The notes under the pieces: generated by a model | What the model was told of the DNA's origin: nothing | The model's input: only the letters and a program-made list of their open reading frames with translations | The model's database searches: none | Part shown: in pieces, positions 53,605-63,495 of the stretch | How the letters are laid out: each line of letters begins with the position of its first letter | Numbering within the stretch: the first letter of the stretch is position 1 | Assembly (NCBI GenBank): GCA_034336665.1 | Contig: JAPFBE010000013.1 | Coordinates: 22,857,056 to 22,921,055, forward strand | Direction of reading: 5' to 3' | Source: Luscinia megarhynchos | Taxonomy: Eukaryota; Chordata; Aves; Passeriformes; Turdidae | Length of the DNA: 64,000 nt | Position numbers and translations under genes: made by a program

Positions 53605-56600
53605 ACAAATCTACAGTCCAAGGATATTTTTTGGCCAAAAAGAACCAATTTAAAAGAGGCAGAGACTGATTTGATAAATTTTAATATAGACCTTGAACTT
53701 TGAACTCTGTGCTTAGAAATATGACAGAGCCATCAGGAGCTGCAGCTCCCTCCCAGCAGTGGATGAGGAACTTAATGTAATTTGAAGGAAAAGTTAGACA
53801 TCCTGTGAGTCTGGTGTGTGCTAGGGACAGACAGGGGCACAATGTTTATATTAAAACTCAGCTGAAATGCTACTAGAAAAGCCCCATGGGCTGAATGTTC
53901 TTTATTTGACTGACAAGATAGCTGAAAAGAAATTCAAACTTGGGAGGTTTGCACCTTGCCTTCTGAACCAAAGCCTCACTGGACTTGCATGAGCAAGTAC
54001 TTTCCTTGCTTAACCGACCCCAAGTTCTGTATATCCTTGCTGTTGAAACTAATCTGGGCCCATTAATGACCGTGGATATGGTTGTTTGTTTCACAAGGTC
54101 GGTAAATCTTTGAATCCCCAGAGCTGACTGGCAGACACATAAAAGTTAGTTTGCAGTGGTCCTTCCACTGGGTGCTCTCCTAAGCTCTAAAGCATTGTCC
54201 CGGTGTGGAGGAACTAGAAAAGTCAGGCAGTCAGCTTCTCTCAGTCTCAGCAGGGCAGCAAGACCAATTTAAGTCAGCTACGAGCCCATAAGGAGTCAGT
54301 TGCACTGGTGTATACAGTTAAATATGGGGGCAGCCGCTTTTTACGCTGTGTCCCATCTGTTCCCTGCTCAAGTACCAGCCCATTCCCCAAGCCTTTGAAT
54401 CACAGACCATCATAACAAGAGCGGGAGCTGGGAAGTTAAAAGCTGATTGTGGTGAAGACCATTTGCTCCTAGGACATAAACCTCTTCACCACAGGATAGC
54501 AGATACCACAGCACTGAGAGCATAACCTTGAGTGAGAATCGTAGGGAAAAAAGGAAGTGGTGTTCATATTCAAGGGGCAGAGCACTTTATTCCTTGCAGG
54601 ATCTCAAGGGGGGGAAAAGCCAGCCCAGGAGTTCGCAAGGAGATGCAGCCAAGTGCAAGCAATTGAGAGGTGACCGGGAGCCGCTGTAGTTTTACATCCC
54701 TCCAGAGGATGTCAGCGTAGAACCACCAAAATAAGGGGATCTTTGTGACCCAAATCGCCAGGCAGTGAGGAAATACAATGTGCAGCCGCTCTGCAGACAT
54801 AGCTGCAAAGCTCCCCGCCTGCTTTCCCAGAAGTAATCAACTTTCTCTGGCCGGTGAAAGCCACTGGTGGGAGGACGGGAGGAGCGGCGCAAACCACGGC
54901 GATTCGGGAGCCATACAACAGCTTATCCCTGGAAACAAAGGGGATGTGTGCTCTGGGTGACTGCGCCGAGCAAAAGCATGGAGTGTTCTCGCCCTTTACC
55001 GTCGTGCTTTCAGCCTCCTTCGGCGTCCCCGAGCGTGGATGAGCAAGTGGAGAATGCATTCTCACACACGGAAGATGAGCAAAGCAAACTCTGGAGATTG
55101 TGTTTACACAGAGCAGGAAGAGAATGCAGTCTGTGCCCATTGAGTAAGAGCCCTCTGGAGAGAGCGGGTGGGAGATCTATGTGCCTATACTCCTATTACT
55201 GTTGTTCGGGTCACCAAAAGTTAGTCTTTGATTTTCTATGTATTATTCCCAGCAGAAAACCACGGCTAAAAGGAATAACCACGTTCTGTCTATGGCACAT
55301 TTCTGTAATAGCTTATATCCTTAATAATCTTAATTTTGAGAGTCTAAAGTCACACTGGATTTTCTATTGAGCTAATTCTAGCCCCTACTACCTTTGGTCC
55401 TTCATGTGGAGCACAGGGGCAAATGTCCTAGAAGCCTCAATCTAAGAAGAGGGGAGAGGATCCCAGATGGAAAGGTTGTACCAGTGATGCCAAGCACTAA
55501 AAAAGTCTCTAGGCTATCGTGCAACCTTAGAAACTGCCAGAACTTAAAGAGTGCTGCTGCAACCCAGATTACATACCTTTTCCTTGACTGAAATGTCCAC
55601 ATGGAAAACAATCTGTTGATTGCTTGCCAAAGGGTCTTGTGATCATTCAAGAAAAATTAGCTACCTGAGAGAAATTATGCAGGTATTGATAGTATCCAGG
55701 ACTGCAGGCTCTACCAAACACAGTGGGTTTAAATACAAGCAAGAAACTACAGAGCTTCTGGGTTTTGCTGTATGCCTTAGCCAATGTTTCTCTTCAACCA
55801 TGCACCACATCTATTTCCCCATTAAAATATATCAAATGAAAGCAAGTCATCATCTCCTCCCAAGCATGATTTAACATACCCAAATCCAGGACTTGACCAA
55901 GGCTACATCCACTGCTGAAGAATGACTTGCCAGCTAACCACACAAAGCTGTATCTTAATCTCTCTCCTTTACTGCAATTTGTTTTGTGGGATTGGGTTTT
56001 TTTGTTTGTTTTTTCATGGATAGATCAAATTTCTTTCCACCCCACTTTCTCATTCAAACGTGTTACAGAGGAAATAGGAGGAAGGAGGAAATCAGGAACA
56101 AAAAACTAGCAGAAAATGTCATTAGAAGGCTTAGAGAGGAATCTGATCCTTAGCCATGCCCACTACCCCATTCCTGCACATCAGCAGTGCTCTCTACTAC
56201 AGGGAAAGGAAAAGTGCCTTTTTTAGCAGTCGTTGTCCATGGAAACACATCAAAGAAAATACAGAGCCAGAGCTCTAGAGTCAGGAAGTCCTAAGACTAC
56301 CAAGACTCTCCTCCCTAAAAAATAGCATTCACACGTCCAAAGCTCTTGCCACATATTATCTTCCACTCTCCCTCCATGGCTGCAGAGATGACCTAAGAAA
56401 ACCTTTCTCTGAGCTAGTGCCAAAGCTCAGGAAATGCCTTGCATGTGCCCTCTCTTGCTTAGGAGGTCACAGACCTGGTAAATCTCAGTAACATCCTCTA
56501 GGCATGTGCAGTGCAGACAGGCAGACATGGAAGAAAGCAATGTGAAGAAAAAGACACACAAACTTTCAATCTCCCTGCTGTCAAGGCTTGCTTTGTCCCT

Positions 56601-58399
56601 GAAGTCCACCATGACGTGAGGAAGACTGATGTCATGAGCATCCCCATCCTCATGGGAAAACCAGGCAGTTTTGGACAGGATACCATCTGTTAGAGTGGTT
56701 TCTGCTGGAAAATCATTTGTGTTCTGGCAAGAGTGTGTTGAAGTGGATGCATCTGAGTAATTTTAATCTTTTTTTAGCTCAGATGAACAAGCAGATATGA
56801 GTCCAAAAGCTGCATAAGTTAAAAAAAAAAAACTTCTGGCAGACTGCAGACCAGTTTTCCCAAATATTTTTAACTGAGCTGTCATCTACACCAACCTCTA
56901 AAAAGATATCCACTTCTAAAGTGTGAAGCATCCTCTCATGGTTATTTCTGCCTCAGCACTCAAAAGTTTTAGAACAAGTTCCTCTCAGATATTTGGTAGA
57001 AGGCAACATAGACATAGGTACCTCATAGGTTACATCTAATGTAACATCCATGGCATGTGGTGGACAATCCCCTTGGTGCATCTGGGGGTGAAGGCTGTCA
57101 GCAAACTCGACCATTTCAATGGTGACTTTCACTTACTGCTGCGATATCTTGAACCTCTATTTGTTTTTTAGTGATAAACTAAAATTTTGGAGCACTACCA
57201 AGTTATCTAACTAGTAGAATATTTTTCAGTTATTTGTATTGTAGCAGTACCTTACTAAGCACAATTTGCAGGTTTAAACTCCAGCATTCTAGGTGCTGTG
57301 CAAGCATTGTGAACCATCCTGCATCCTAGGAAATTCTGCTCTGCATAAACAAGATATGCAAAAGGATGATGTAAGGAGCAAACCAGAGGCAAGGGATAGA
57401 TAGTATAGCAGAATACTGAAAGGGCTATCATGAGAATAAAATGTAAAGGTGCTATTAAATGTCACATCAAGATCCCACAATCAAAAGTTGATAAATGGAA
57501 ACATTAAGATTCCTATGACAACTTCCTGAAAATGGCAATGCAGCTGTCTTATTTACAGTGAGGTCTATAGCTGGAAACACATACACAAAAGCATTTGGAA
57601 GTAGGTTTTGAAAAATACCCAGCCATGAGAACATGGCGCATGTGCAGCAGGGCTGAATTACCACTGCTGTTGATCTGTAGGTTTTTTGTTTTAATAATCA
57701 CTCTCAGAATATCTGTGGGATTTTAGACAAGAAATAAGGAAAATGAAACATGCAGAGAAAAACGCAAAATCCCTGGCAAAATATCAAGTTGCTCTAACAA
57801 ATAATAACCTTCTGGTAGCAGCTGTCGACACAGACTAAGAAGTATACGCTTTATAGTCCCCTTATACCCTGACAGTGTGAATGCTCAGACCCTGAAACTT
57901 CACTCTGTCTATTGGACAGACTGCTAAATTCCTAACAGTTTCCCCCATCAAACATTGAAATGCCCAAGAAAGTCAGTGACTGCCTTAGATTTTAAATCTC
58001 GGATAAATATGCCATGCTTTTGATTGGAAAACCAATACATGAGCAAAATTTGGCAACTATAAAAAAACATTTTCCCACATCACTCAAAGCAGCATAGGGT
58101 CTGCCTTGCCAAAAGACAGAAAACAAAACTCACCTTTGTCTAGAGAAGAAGCAACCTTGAAAGCCTGGGAAATTGTACATTTAAGGGCAATGTGTCAGGC
58201 TATTATGAATGAGAAAAACAAGGCTCTATTACCAGAGCTCACTACCAAATAGGCTGGCCTAATAACATTCAGCTCTCGATTGTGTGGTCACTGTGTACTG
58301 CCAGTCACATCAAGGATAAGTATTAATGGCGCCAAAGTCATTGTAGTTACAGAATTAGGTAGGGGGAGGAAAAAAGCAGGAGCAGGCAGGCAGAAGCCT
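53605..58399. other. Gene desert up to the IGSF11 3' end
   Basis: No gene assigned. It contains the moderately CpG-rich segment at 54.65-55.07 kb and short A/T runs, including an A12 near 56821-56832. No mobile element was recognised. Confidence 0.6.
54650..55070. promoter_or_regulatory. Moderately CpG-enriched segment, candidate regulatory region
   Basis: Roughly 20 CpG are spread over 420 bp, densest at 54850-55040 (for example GGAGCGGCGCAAACCACGGCG and TTCGGCGTCCCCGAGCG). Open frames overlap on both strands (142 codons on minus, 167 on plus), as expected where CpG richness removes stop codons. None has a known domain. The role is uncertain. Confidence 0.3.
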
Positions 58400-58421
58400 T
58401 TTTTTTTTCTATGAATAAAAT

Positions 58422-58427
58422 TTTATT
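58422..58427 (-). terminator. Candidate distal polyadenylation signal for IGSF11
   Basis: On the minus strand a canonical AATAAA lies here. It is followed after about 13 nt by a genomic run of ten A (T on plus, 58399-58408), and then by a segment containing U-rich CTTTTTTCC. This spacing suits cleavage near 58405. It is the furthest plausible end of the transcript before the sequence becomes featureless. Assignment to IGSF11 is by position only. Confidence 0.45.
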
Positions 58428-58813
58428 GAATTTTATACAATTAGAAAGAACAAAGAAAGAGGAGCAAACAGTCTTATGGAGGGTAGGAACCAGAGGAGCT
58501 TTTCCAGTAAAGGAGGGCACCTATTGAGGGCAGTGCTCCTGAAAATGTCACACAGGCGTAGTTACGGAGAGAATGTGTCTGGGCTTTTCTTTGATTGTGT
58601 TGGGGTTTTTTCTTACCACATTAGGCTTTCACAAGCCACTCTTCTTCCCCCCTCAATCCTACCACCCAGCAGCAAAGTGAGCAGACAGGCAGGAAACAGG
58701 ACTGCTCCAGTGAAATTTGTACACACACAGAGCAACCGCCTGCCTGCACCACCAGGGGGGCTTGCACACATTCTGGATGCAGTGCTGTAGAGGGAGAAAG
58801 AAGGGAAATTGGA

Positions 58814-58889
58814 TTTTTCATCTCCTTTTTATTTTCTTTTTTTTCTTTTTTCTGTTTTTTTTTTTTATATTTATTTTATTTTATTTTAA
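58814..58889. repeat. T-rich low-complexity tract
   Basis: Nearly pure T with scattered C, G and A, becoming TTTTA repeats at the right end. On the minus strand it is the A-rich tract carrying the proximal AATAAA hexamers. Confidence 0.9.
58870..58885 (-). terminator. Candidate proximal polyadenylation signals for IGSF11 (three AATAAA hexamers)
   Basis: Three AATAAA hexamers in 16 nt are read on the minus strand, inside an A-rich tract (T-rich on plus, about 58814-58889). They could end the 3' UTR near 58850. The low-complexity context also makes it possible that the hexamers are accidental, so this is ranked equal to the distal signal. Confidence 0.35.
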
Positions 58890-59890
58890 GAAAAGAAGGC
58901 ACAAAATCTCAGCCAAGCTTCAAGCCTAGTTTTGCTTGGGAGCTCCCAGTCTCCCAAAAAGCCAGTGTATCCACATGGGAACCCAGCCCTCACCTCTCCT
59001 CCTCTTCCTTCTCAGAATCTGTGCTTGCATTTGTATTATTTAGGTAGAAGGCCCTGCATAAGGCCACTGCTAGGGAAAGTAAAGCCATGCCAGGACAAGG
59101 AAACTGGGGAGAAAGAGTCTGTTGATTTAAACAGACCCCATTTTCAAAGTGACAGCTATGGAAAGCCACCTGTGACTCCCCGCATTGCTTTTCCAAGAGC
59201 AGACCTGGAAGGGCTCTGGTGCTTTTTGAGGAAATCACTGCCTTTGTCTGTGTAAGGTTTGGTGTTATGCCAAAACATCTATCCAGGCATGGCCTCTTTG
59301 AACCAGTGCTCTCTAGGAAGGGAAATCCCCGTCCTCAGTCAAACCCTCCAAATTCTATCAGGTTCCTTCAGAGGTTTCAACCCTTGGCTTTGATTAAGGC
59401 TATTTAGTTGCAATAGAAAAAAGTAGAAGTGCCAGCCAAAACCACCTGCCAGGCTGCAAGGAGATGGCAGGGCCACTGGCAGATGCCACCAGTACCCAGT
59501 CCTAGGATGTAGAGGGGATTGGGAGAGGCAGAGAGACAGTGTGTGGGCTTCCACTAAGCCTCTGCTTTCTAAAGCAGGAAACAAATCGTGCCAACATGTC
59601 TGTGCACGTGAGAGAGCAGGAATGAAATCTCTGATGCCTGTCTGTAAGGGCCCCAAGCACAGGTGCCCTGCCATGCTGCCCAGCCCTGCATAGCCTGATG
59701 AATAAAATCCACCATGCAAACATCAAAGCTGTGGGGTTTGAAATCAATTGCCCTAAATCAGAGCAGCCCAGGGGCAACAGATACATCATGAACCTGCCTG
59801 GTGCTTCACCACACTCCCCTGCTCCCCTTTGCCTCCTGAATTACCCTAGCAATACCCCAAGAAAAGGAAAGAAAAAGATCCAAGCCCTAG

Positions 59891-59921
<31 letters not shown>

Positions 59922-59926
59922 GCAGC
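59891..59926 (-). repeat. Interrupted CTG/CAG trinucleotide repeat in IGSF11 3' UTR
   Basis: Plus strand reads (AGC)5 (AAC)3 (AGC)4, so the IGSF11 transcript would carry CUG and GUU units. A poly-Gln open frame appears on plus and a poly-Leu one on minus, but neither has flanking conserved sequence and both are considered spurious. Confidence 0.9.
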
Positions 59927-60353
59927 GCAGCCTCGCTCTGCACCAAGTGTCTCAGGGAAAGATGTTCAGATGGCTGCATCCTATAAATAGGACTCTGGTG
60001 GCACTCCAACCTGGTGCAGGAGAAACATCCACTCTGAGGATCTGCATGTGTCTGTGTGTATGCCTGTGTGTGTCTGTGTGTGCTGAGGTGGGGGGAAGAA
60101 CTGCAAAAAATAAAGACAAATGTTTCCCGGCCCGCACCTTCACCCAATAATTTCCTTGCCCGGGCTGGTGGCTGTGCCTTCATCTCACCCCTCCATCCTG
60201 TCCCATGCCTCCCCACGCCTGGCCCCGGTGCTCAGTACTCCCTAACCCAACAGCGGAGCCAGGGCCATGGGAAGCTGGGGCTGCTCTGCCTTCCCTGCCC
60301 CTACACAGGTCATCATCCTCTTGGAAACAAAACGGTAACAACAGAAAAAAAAT

Positions 60354-60372
60354 TATATATATATATATATAT
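60354..60372. repeat. TA dinucleotide repeat
   Basis: About nine uninterrupted TA units follow an A-run, within the predicted IGSF11 3' UTR. Confidence 0.95.
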
Positions 60373-60749
60373 CCCATACCTCCCTGAAAAACCCAAATGG
60401 ATGGAATCAGTCTCCAGCAAAACAAACAGAAAATAAAAGCAAGAGGTCCCCCCAAGATCAGGCCCGAGTACACATCCCAGCTGGGGCCCAGGAGCCCAGG
60501 AGCACGTCCCGACCTCTCTGCTCCTCTGGCCTTGGCACATCTCTGGTGTCCATTGGCACGAGGAGCTCCAGCAGCTGGAGGGAAAGCGGCTCGGACAGGG
60601 CTGTCCCACCAGATGGAAGCAGCCTCGAGAGGGGAGGGCAGGTAGAGGTAAGTGTGTGAACCCCGCCATCTTGATGCCTTTCAGGAAGGAGTAGGGGATC
60701 CACTGGGGATGAGAGACTCCTTGCTCAGCTCTCAGCCGCGAGCAAGGTC

Positions 60750-61200
60750 CTACACCAGGGAGCCAGCCCTGCTCTGGGCGGGCACCATGACGGGGACAGC
60801 CCCAATCCGCTCCAGCGTGGCCTGGCTGACTGCATAGGAACGGGTGTGCGGCAGCCGTGGTTTCCTGCTGACCGAGCCATTGCTCCGGATCACCTCCTGA
60901 GGTGACGGTGCCGTGCTGGCCGTCACCACCAGTGTCTTAGGGGGAGCCGGGGATGGGTGGCCGCCGTTGGCATAGACGGGGCGGGCACTCGTGCTCCCTG
61001 AGCGGGAGAAGGGGGGCTGGTGAGCATCATTGCTGTTGCTGAAGCGGGTGAAGGAGTCTGTGGCGTGGTTGGCTTTGGGGTCATTCCAGAAGCGGCTGTT
61101 GTAGGTGTTGGAGGAGGTGAGGGTGTCGTTCTCTGATGAGGACGCATCAGCGTGGAACGTCTTTGTGGCAGAGGAGCATTTAGGTGGCAGGTCATCCTCC
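60750..61200 (-). CDS. IGSF11: IGSF11 terminal coding exon: cytoplasmic tail and stop codon
   Basis: The exon starts after acceptor CTTCTCAG, completes the split Arg codon, and encodes 149 residues to a TAG at 60752-60750. The start [11 protein letters not shown] and the end [19 protein letters not shown] match vertebrate IGSF11 closely. The middle is Ser/Thr/Asn-rich, low in hydrophobics and clearly more diverged. The last residues (Ser at -2, Val at 0) form a class I PDZ ligand; mammalian IGSF11 is reported to bind PSD-95 through its C terminus, so the same is inferred here. With the three upstream exons the frame closes without any indel or premature stop (881 nt in total). The gene is therefore read as functional; mammalian IGSF11 is about 431 residues, and roughly the first 140 are outside the window. 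Confidence 0.96.
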
Positions 61201-61865
61201 CTGAGAAGGAGAAGGTGTAAGGACATATGGAGGACACTGGCTCACTTGTCTAACACCCCCATCCCCAACCGCCATGCTGGGGTCAACACCATCAGTTCAA
61301 GGAGAAGGACAGCAGCAATGTGAATCAGCATTGCTGCTTGGCCTGTTTACTCATCCCTCTCTGCATCCCTACCTCTATCCTCCATGTGCCAAATTTGCCA
61401 CTGAAGCAAATATGTCTACAAAGAAAGTCAGGACGTGCCAGTGATAGCTGTGACCGTAACATCTGTGACCAGAGAATATCACAGCTGTATCTCCAGAGCT
61501 TTTCAGCTATAACTGTCTGGCATTATATGTCAGAATTGCCACCACATCACTCTCCTACAGAGCTAACATGAAGTCCCATCCCTCTTGCTGGCAGAGGTGT
61601 TGGACTTAGATTATCTTTAAAGTCTCTTCCAACACAAATCATTCTGTGATTCTATGAAGCCAAAGCACTCATTAAAGGCAATACTGAAAACAAAATCTGT
61701 TAACATTCTTCATTTCCTCCCTTCATTTTCTGAACATATATGGACATCTTCACCTGATCCTGGGGAACACACCCAGGATTCACAAAAATGAGATTTCCAA
61801 TTCCACTTCTGTCAGCAGCAGCTTTTTCTTGGAGGTCCCCACCACCAGCTTCTCCTGACCCTTAC
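61201..61865 (-). other. IGSF11 intron (last)
   Basis: This 665-bp phase-2 intron, GTAAGG...CTTCTCAG on the minus strand, lies between the transmembrane and terminal exons. It contains a CR1 3' tail inserted in the opposite orientation to the gene. Confidence 0.9.
61570..61657 (+). mobile_element. CR1 LINE 3'-end fragment (about 90 bp)
   Basis: The segment reads like the extreme 3' end of an avian CR1: a GGCAGAGG...TTGGACTTAGATTATCTTTAA core, a TCTCTTCCAACACAAATCATTC segment, and the terminal ATTCTGTGATTCTATGA octamer-type repeats. CR1 copies are usually 5'-truncated, as here. It lies inside the last IGSF11 intron, antisense to the gene. Confidence 0.85.
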
Positions 61866-62016
61866 CTTATCTCATTGGGAATTTCCTCCTCTTCTTCTTC
61901 TTTGTGTTTATTTTTCCAGTAGAATAGTGCGACTGCCACCAAAACAATGCAAACAACGAGCACAACAGCACCTGTGGCCACTGCTCCTGCAATCAGGCCA
62001 ATACTCCGTGGGTGGG
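61866..62016 (-). CDS. IGSF11: IGSF11 internal coding exon: transmembrane helix and acidic juxtamembrane segment
   Basis: The exon is 151 bp, with acceptor TTTCCACAG and donor GTAAGG. It completes the split Pro codon, giving V-I-A-P-H-P-R-S-I-G across the junction, where mammals have V-I-S-P-Q-P-R-N-I-G. It then encodes an uninterrupted hydrophobic helix of about 26 residues ([10 protein letters not shown]... to A-L-F-Y-W). A basic stop-transfer patch (K-N-K-H-K), a run of six glutamates and I-P-N-E-I-R follow, leaving AG for a split Arg codon. This is the single-pass type I membrane anchor of the receptor. The poly-Glu stretch matches the position and length seen in mammalian IGSF11 and is not found in CLMP or CXADR, which helps separate the paralogues. 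Confidence 0.96.
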
Positions 62017-62247
62017 CTGTGGAAATGATTGAAAAGAGCATGGAGAAAAAATCAGGGATGGGCTGTGGCCATCGGTAAGCACATGAAGCTACCATGACTT
62101 GGGAAAGGAGAAAGGCAATGTTCCCATTCTATGGCATGATTATCTTCTGATAGAGAGGCAGGTAGTGGCTCACAGCAAAGATGGTTAGACACCTTATTGT
62201 CACAAGACAGAAGAAGGTGGCCAAGCCTCCTCTGGCAAAATACTTAC
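62017..62247 (-). other. IGSF11 intron between C2-domain and transmembrane exons
   Basis: A compact 231-bp phase-1 intron with a strong GTAAGTA donor and a TTTCCACAG acceptor. No repeat was recognised in it. Confidence 0.9.
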
Positions 62248-62370
62248 GTGCAATGACTTGCAGGTCCAGAAGGCAAGTGCTGGTTCCAATGGCATTTGAA
62301 GCCACACATTGGTAAAGACCTGAGGACACAGTGCTGATATTTCGGAGAGTGACAGTGCCCTGGACTTGGT
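62248..62370 (-). CDS. IGSF11: IGSF11 internal coding exon: second half of C2-type Ig domain
   Basis: This 123-bp exon begins after a CTGACTAG acceptor and ends at a strong GTAAGTA donor. It completes the split Asp codon, encodes 40 residues and gives one C to a split Pro codon. The key segment [18 protein letters not shown] carries the F-strand Cys (the Y-x-C motif of Ig domains) and a second Cys that would pair with the early Cys of the preceding exon. That four-cysteine C2 pattern is a hallmark of the CTX-family adhesion molecules. An N-I-S sequon just upstream is a potential N-glycosylation site. Both junction phases fit the neighbouring exons exactly. The residue pattern is almost unchanged from the mammalian protein as I recall it, so identity is considered firm. 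Confidence 0.95.
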
Positions 62371-63339
62371 CTAGTCAGAGAGAAAAGAAGGATTTAAATC
62401 CCTCCCCCACCTGAGGAAAACCATGAAAAGGCAAAGCCAGCAAATAGAGAATTTTGGTTTGAAACTATTAAGAGAGAAATAAATTAGGAAATAACCTTGA
62501 GATGGAAGCATTGTGCATGCACATACACAGAGAGAAGATTAGATCTTAAGGAGCTTACACTAGAGATTTCTTTTTCTTCTTATAGAGGAATATGTACAGA
62601 TGAAAATTTGGGACTCCCAGTGTTGTGTGAGAACAGGGCGAAAAAGAGATGCAAAATTACCTATAACCAGATCTACTTGTTGAATTCAATCTTGCTCTGC
62701 AGAAGCCCTACTCTCCCATCACTTCTCTTCCAATATTCCTCATTCCTGAATTATATGAAACTGAAAGCTGGCATATTCTTAAAACAGAACAAGATAAAAG
62801 GCAAAAGTACAGCTATCAGTATTTGATCAAGACACCTAGTCTTAGAAAACTTATGGACGGTACTTGAGGCTGGGAAACACAAGAAGCCTGCTTCTCCATA
62901 CATCCTAAAAGCAGTTCTGGCAGTAATTTACTGGAGAATTGTGGCATCAGTGTGAGAAACAAGCCATATTTTCCAGGGATTATTCTGCTTCTCTTTTCAC
63001 AGTTTTCATTCTATAAGACTTTCATTTGTTTAAAAATGTAGGTGAGTTGGCAGCTGAAATTTCCAGCCACATGACAGCATCTAGCAACCACTCTTTCTTC
63101 CATTCAACCAAATCCTTGTTTTTCAATGGGGAACATGTTTCTGTACTAAAAACAAACATGAAAATTTAAGTGGCCTCTGGATGTTACCGAGTCCACAGTG
63201 GGCTTTAGGAATCTTCGCTCCAATAAAGGGACCATGCAAATGGTGACAGTAGCTCAATGAGCCATGCTATCTGTGGCAGCTCAAAGGACAGCCCCGGCTG
63301 CCACCTGGGAAATAAGAAGATAATCAACAGAATGAGCAC
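62371..63339 (-). other. IGSF11 intron within the C2 domain
   Basis: A 969-bp phase-1 intron splitting the C2 Ig domain. Its donor is GTGCTC and its acceptor CTGACTAG. No repeat family or open frame of note was seen in it. Confidence 0.88.
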
Positions 63340-63495
63340 CTTGTGTGGCAGTTGGGGGCAACTTGGGGACATTGTCCAGTTTCTCCCAGAGGTATGTTGG
63401 CCGGGGGATGCCTTCTTCCGAGCTGCAAGTCAGTGTGATATCGCTGCCCACGTCCAGGGATCCCTGGATTCTGCAAAGCGGGGCAGAAGGAGGAA
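63340..63495 (-). CDS. IGSF11: IGSF11 internal coding exon: first half of C2-type Ig domain
   Basis: Read on the minus strand, a pyrimidine-rich tract ending in CGCAG leads into this 156-bp exon, which completes a Val codon and then encodes 51 residues. It opens with P-P-S-A-P-L-C and contains [20 protein letters not shown]. The second Cys and the Trp are the B- and C-strand residues of an Ig domain. The early Cys (residue 7 of the exon) is the extra cysteine typical of the CTX/IGSF11 family C2 domain. The exon ends in phase 1, giving G to a split Asp codon. The match to vertebrate IGSF11 from recall is near-identical in the core, and only IGSF11 among relatives (CLMP, CXADR, ESAM) fits this well. 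The donor reads GTGCTC, weak after the invariant GT. The protein is a homophilic type I membrane adhesion molecule. Its V-domain exons are outside the window. Confidence 0.93.

Larger units (their letters stand above)
58400..60749 (-). other. IGSF11: Probable IGSF11 3' untranslated region
   Basis: The stretch below the stop codon on the minus strand has no further coding exon and no splice-compatible continuation of the protein. It contains an interrupted CTG repeat (minus-strand sense), a TA repeat and T/A-rich tracts. Candidate polyadenylation hexamers lie at 58885-58870 and 58427-58422, giving a UTR of about 1.9 or 2.3 kb. That is in the range of the long 3' UTR of the mammalian transcript. 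The lower boundary is inferred, since no transcript evidence is available. Open frames that appear in this interval on either strand are repeat-driven or lack any recognisable domain. Confidence 0.6.

Noticed and set aside
53115..53703. Long open frames of 145-181 codons on both strands across the AAGGG array
   Set aside because: They are produced entirely by the pentanucleotide repeat, which has no stop codon in any frame; the translation is a five-residue repeat with no flanking domain.
59698..60150. 150-codon plus-strand frame with a poly-Gln tract
   Set aside because: It is antisense to the IGSF11 3' UTR and owes its appearance to the CAG/CAA repeat and a TG-rich stretch; no conserved sequence flanks it.
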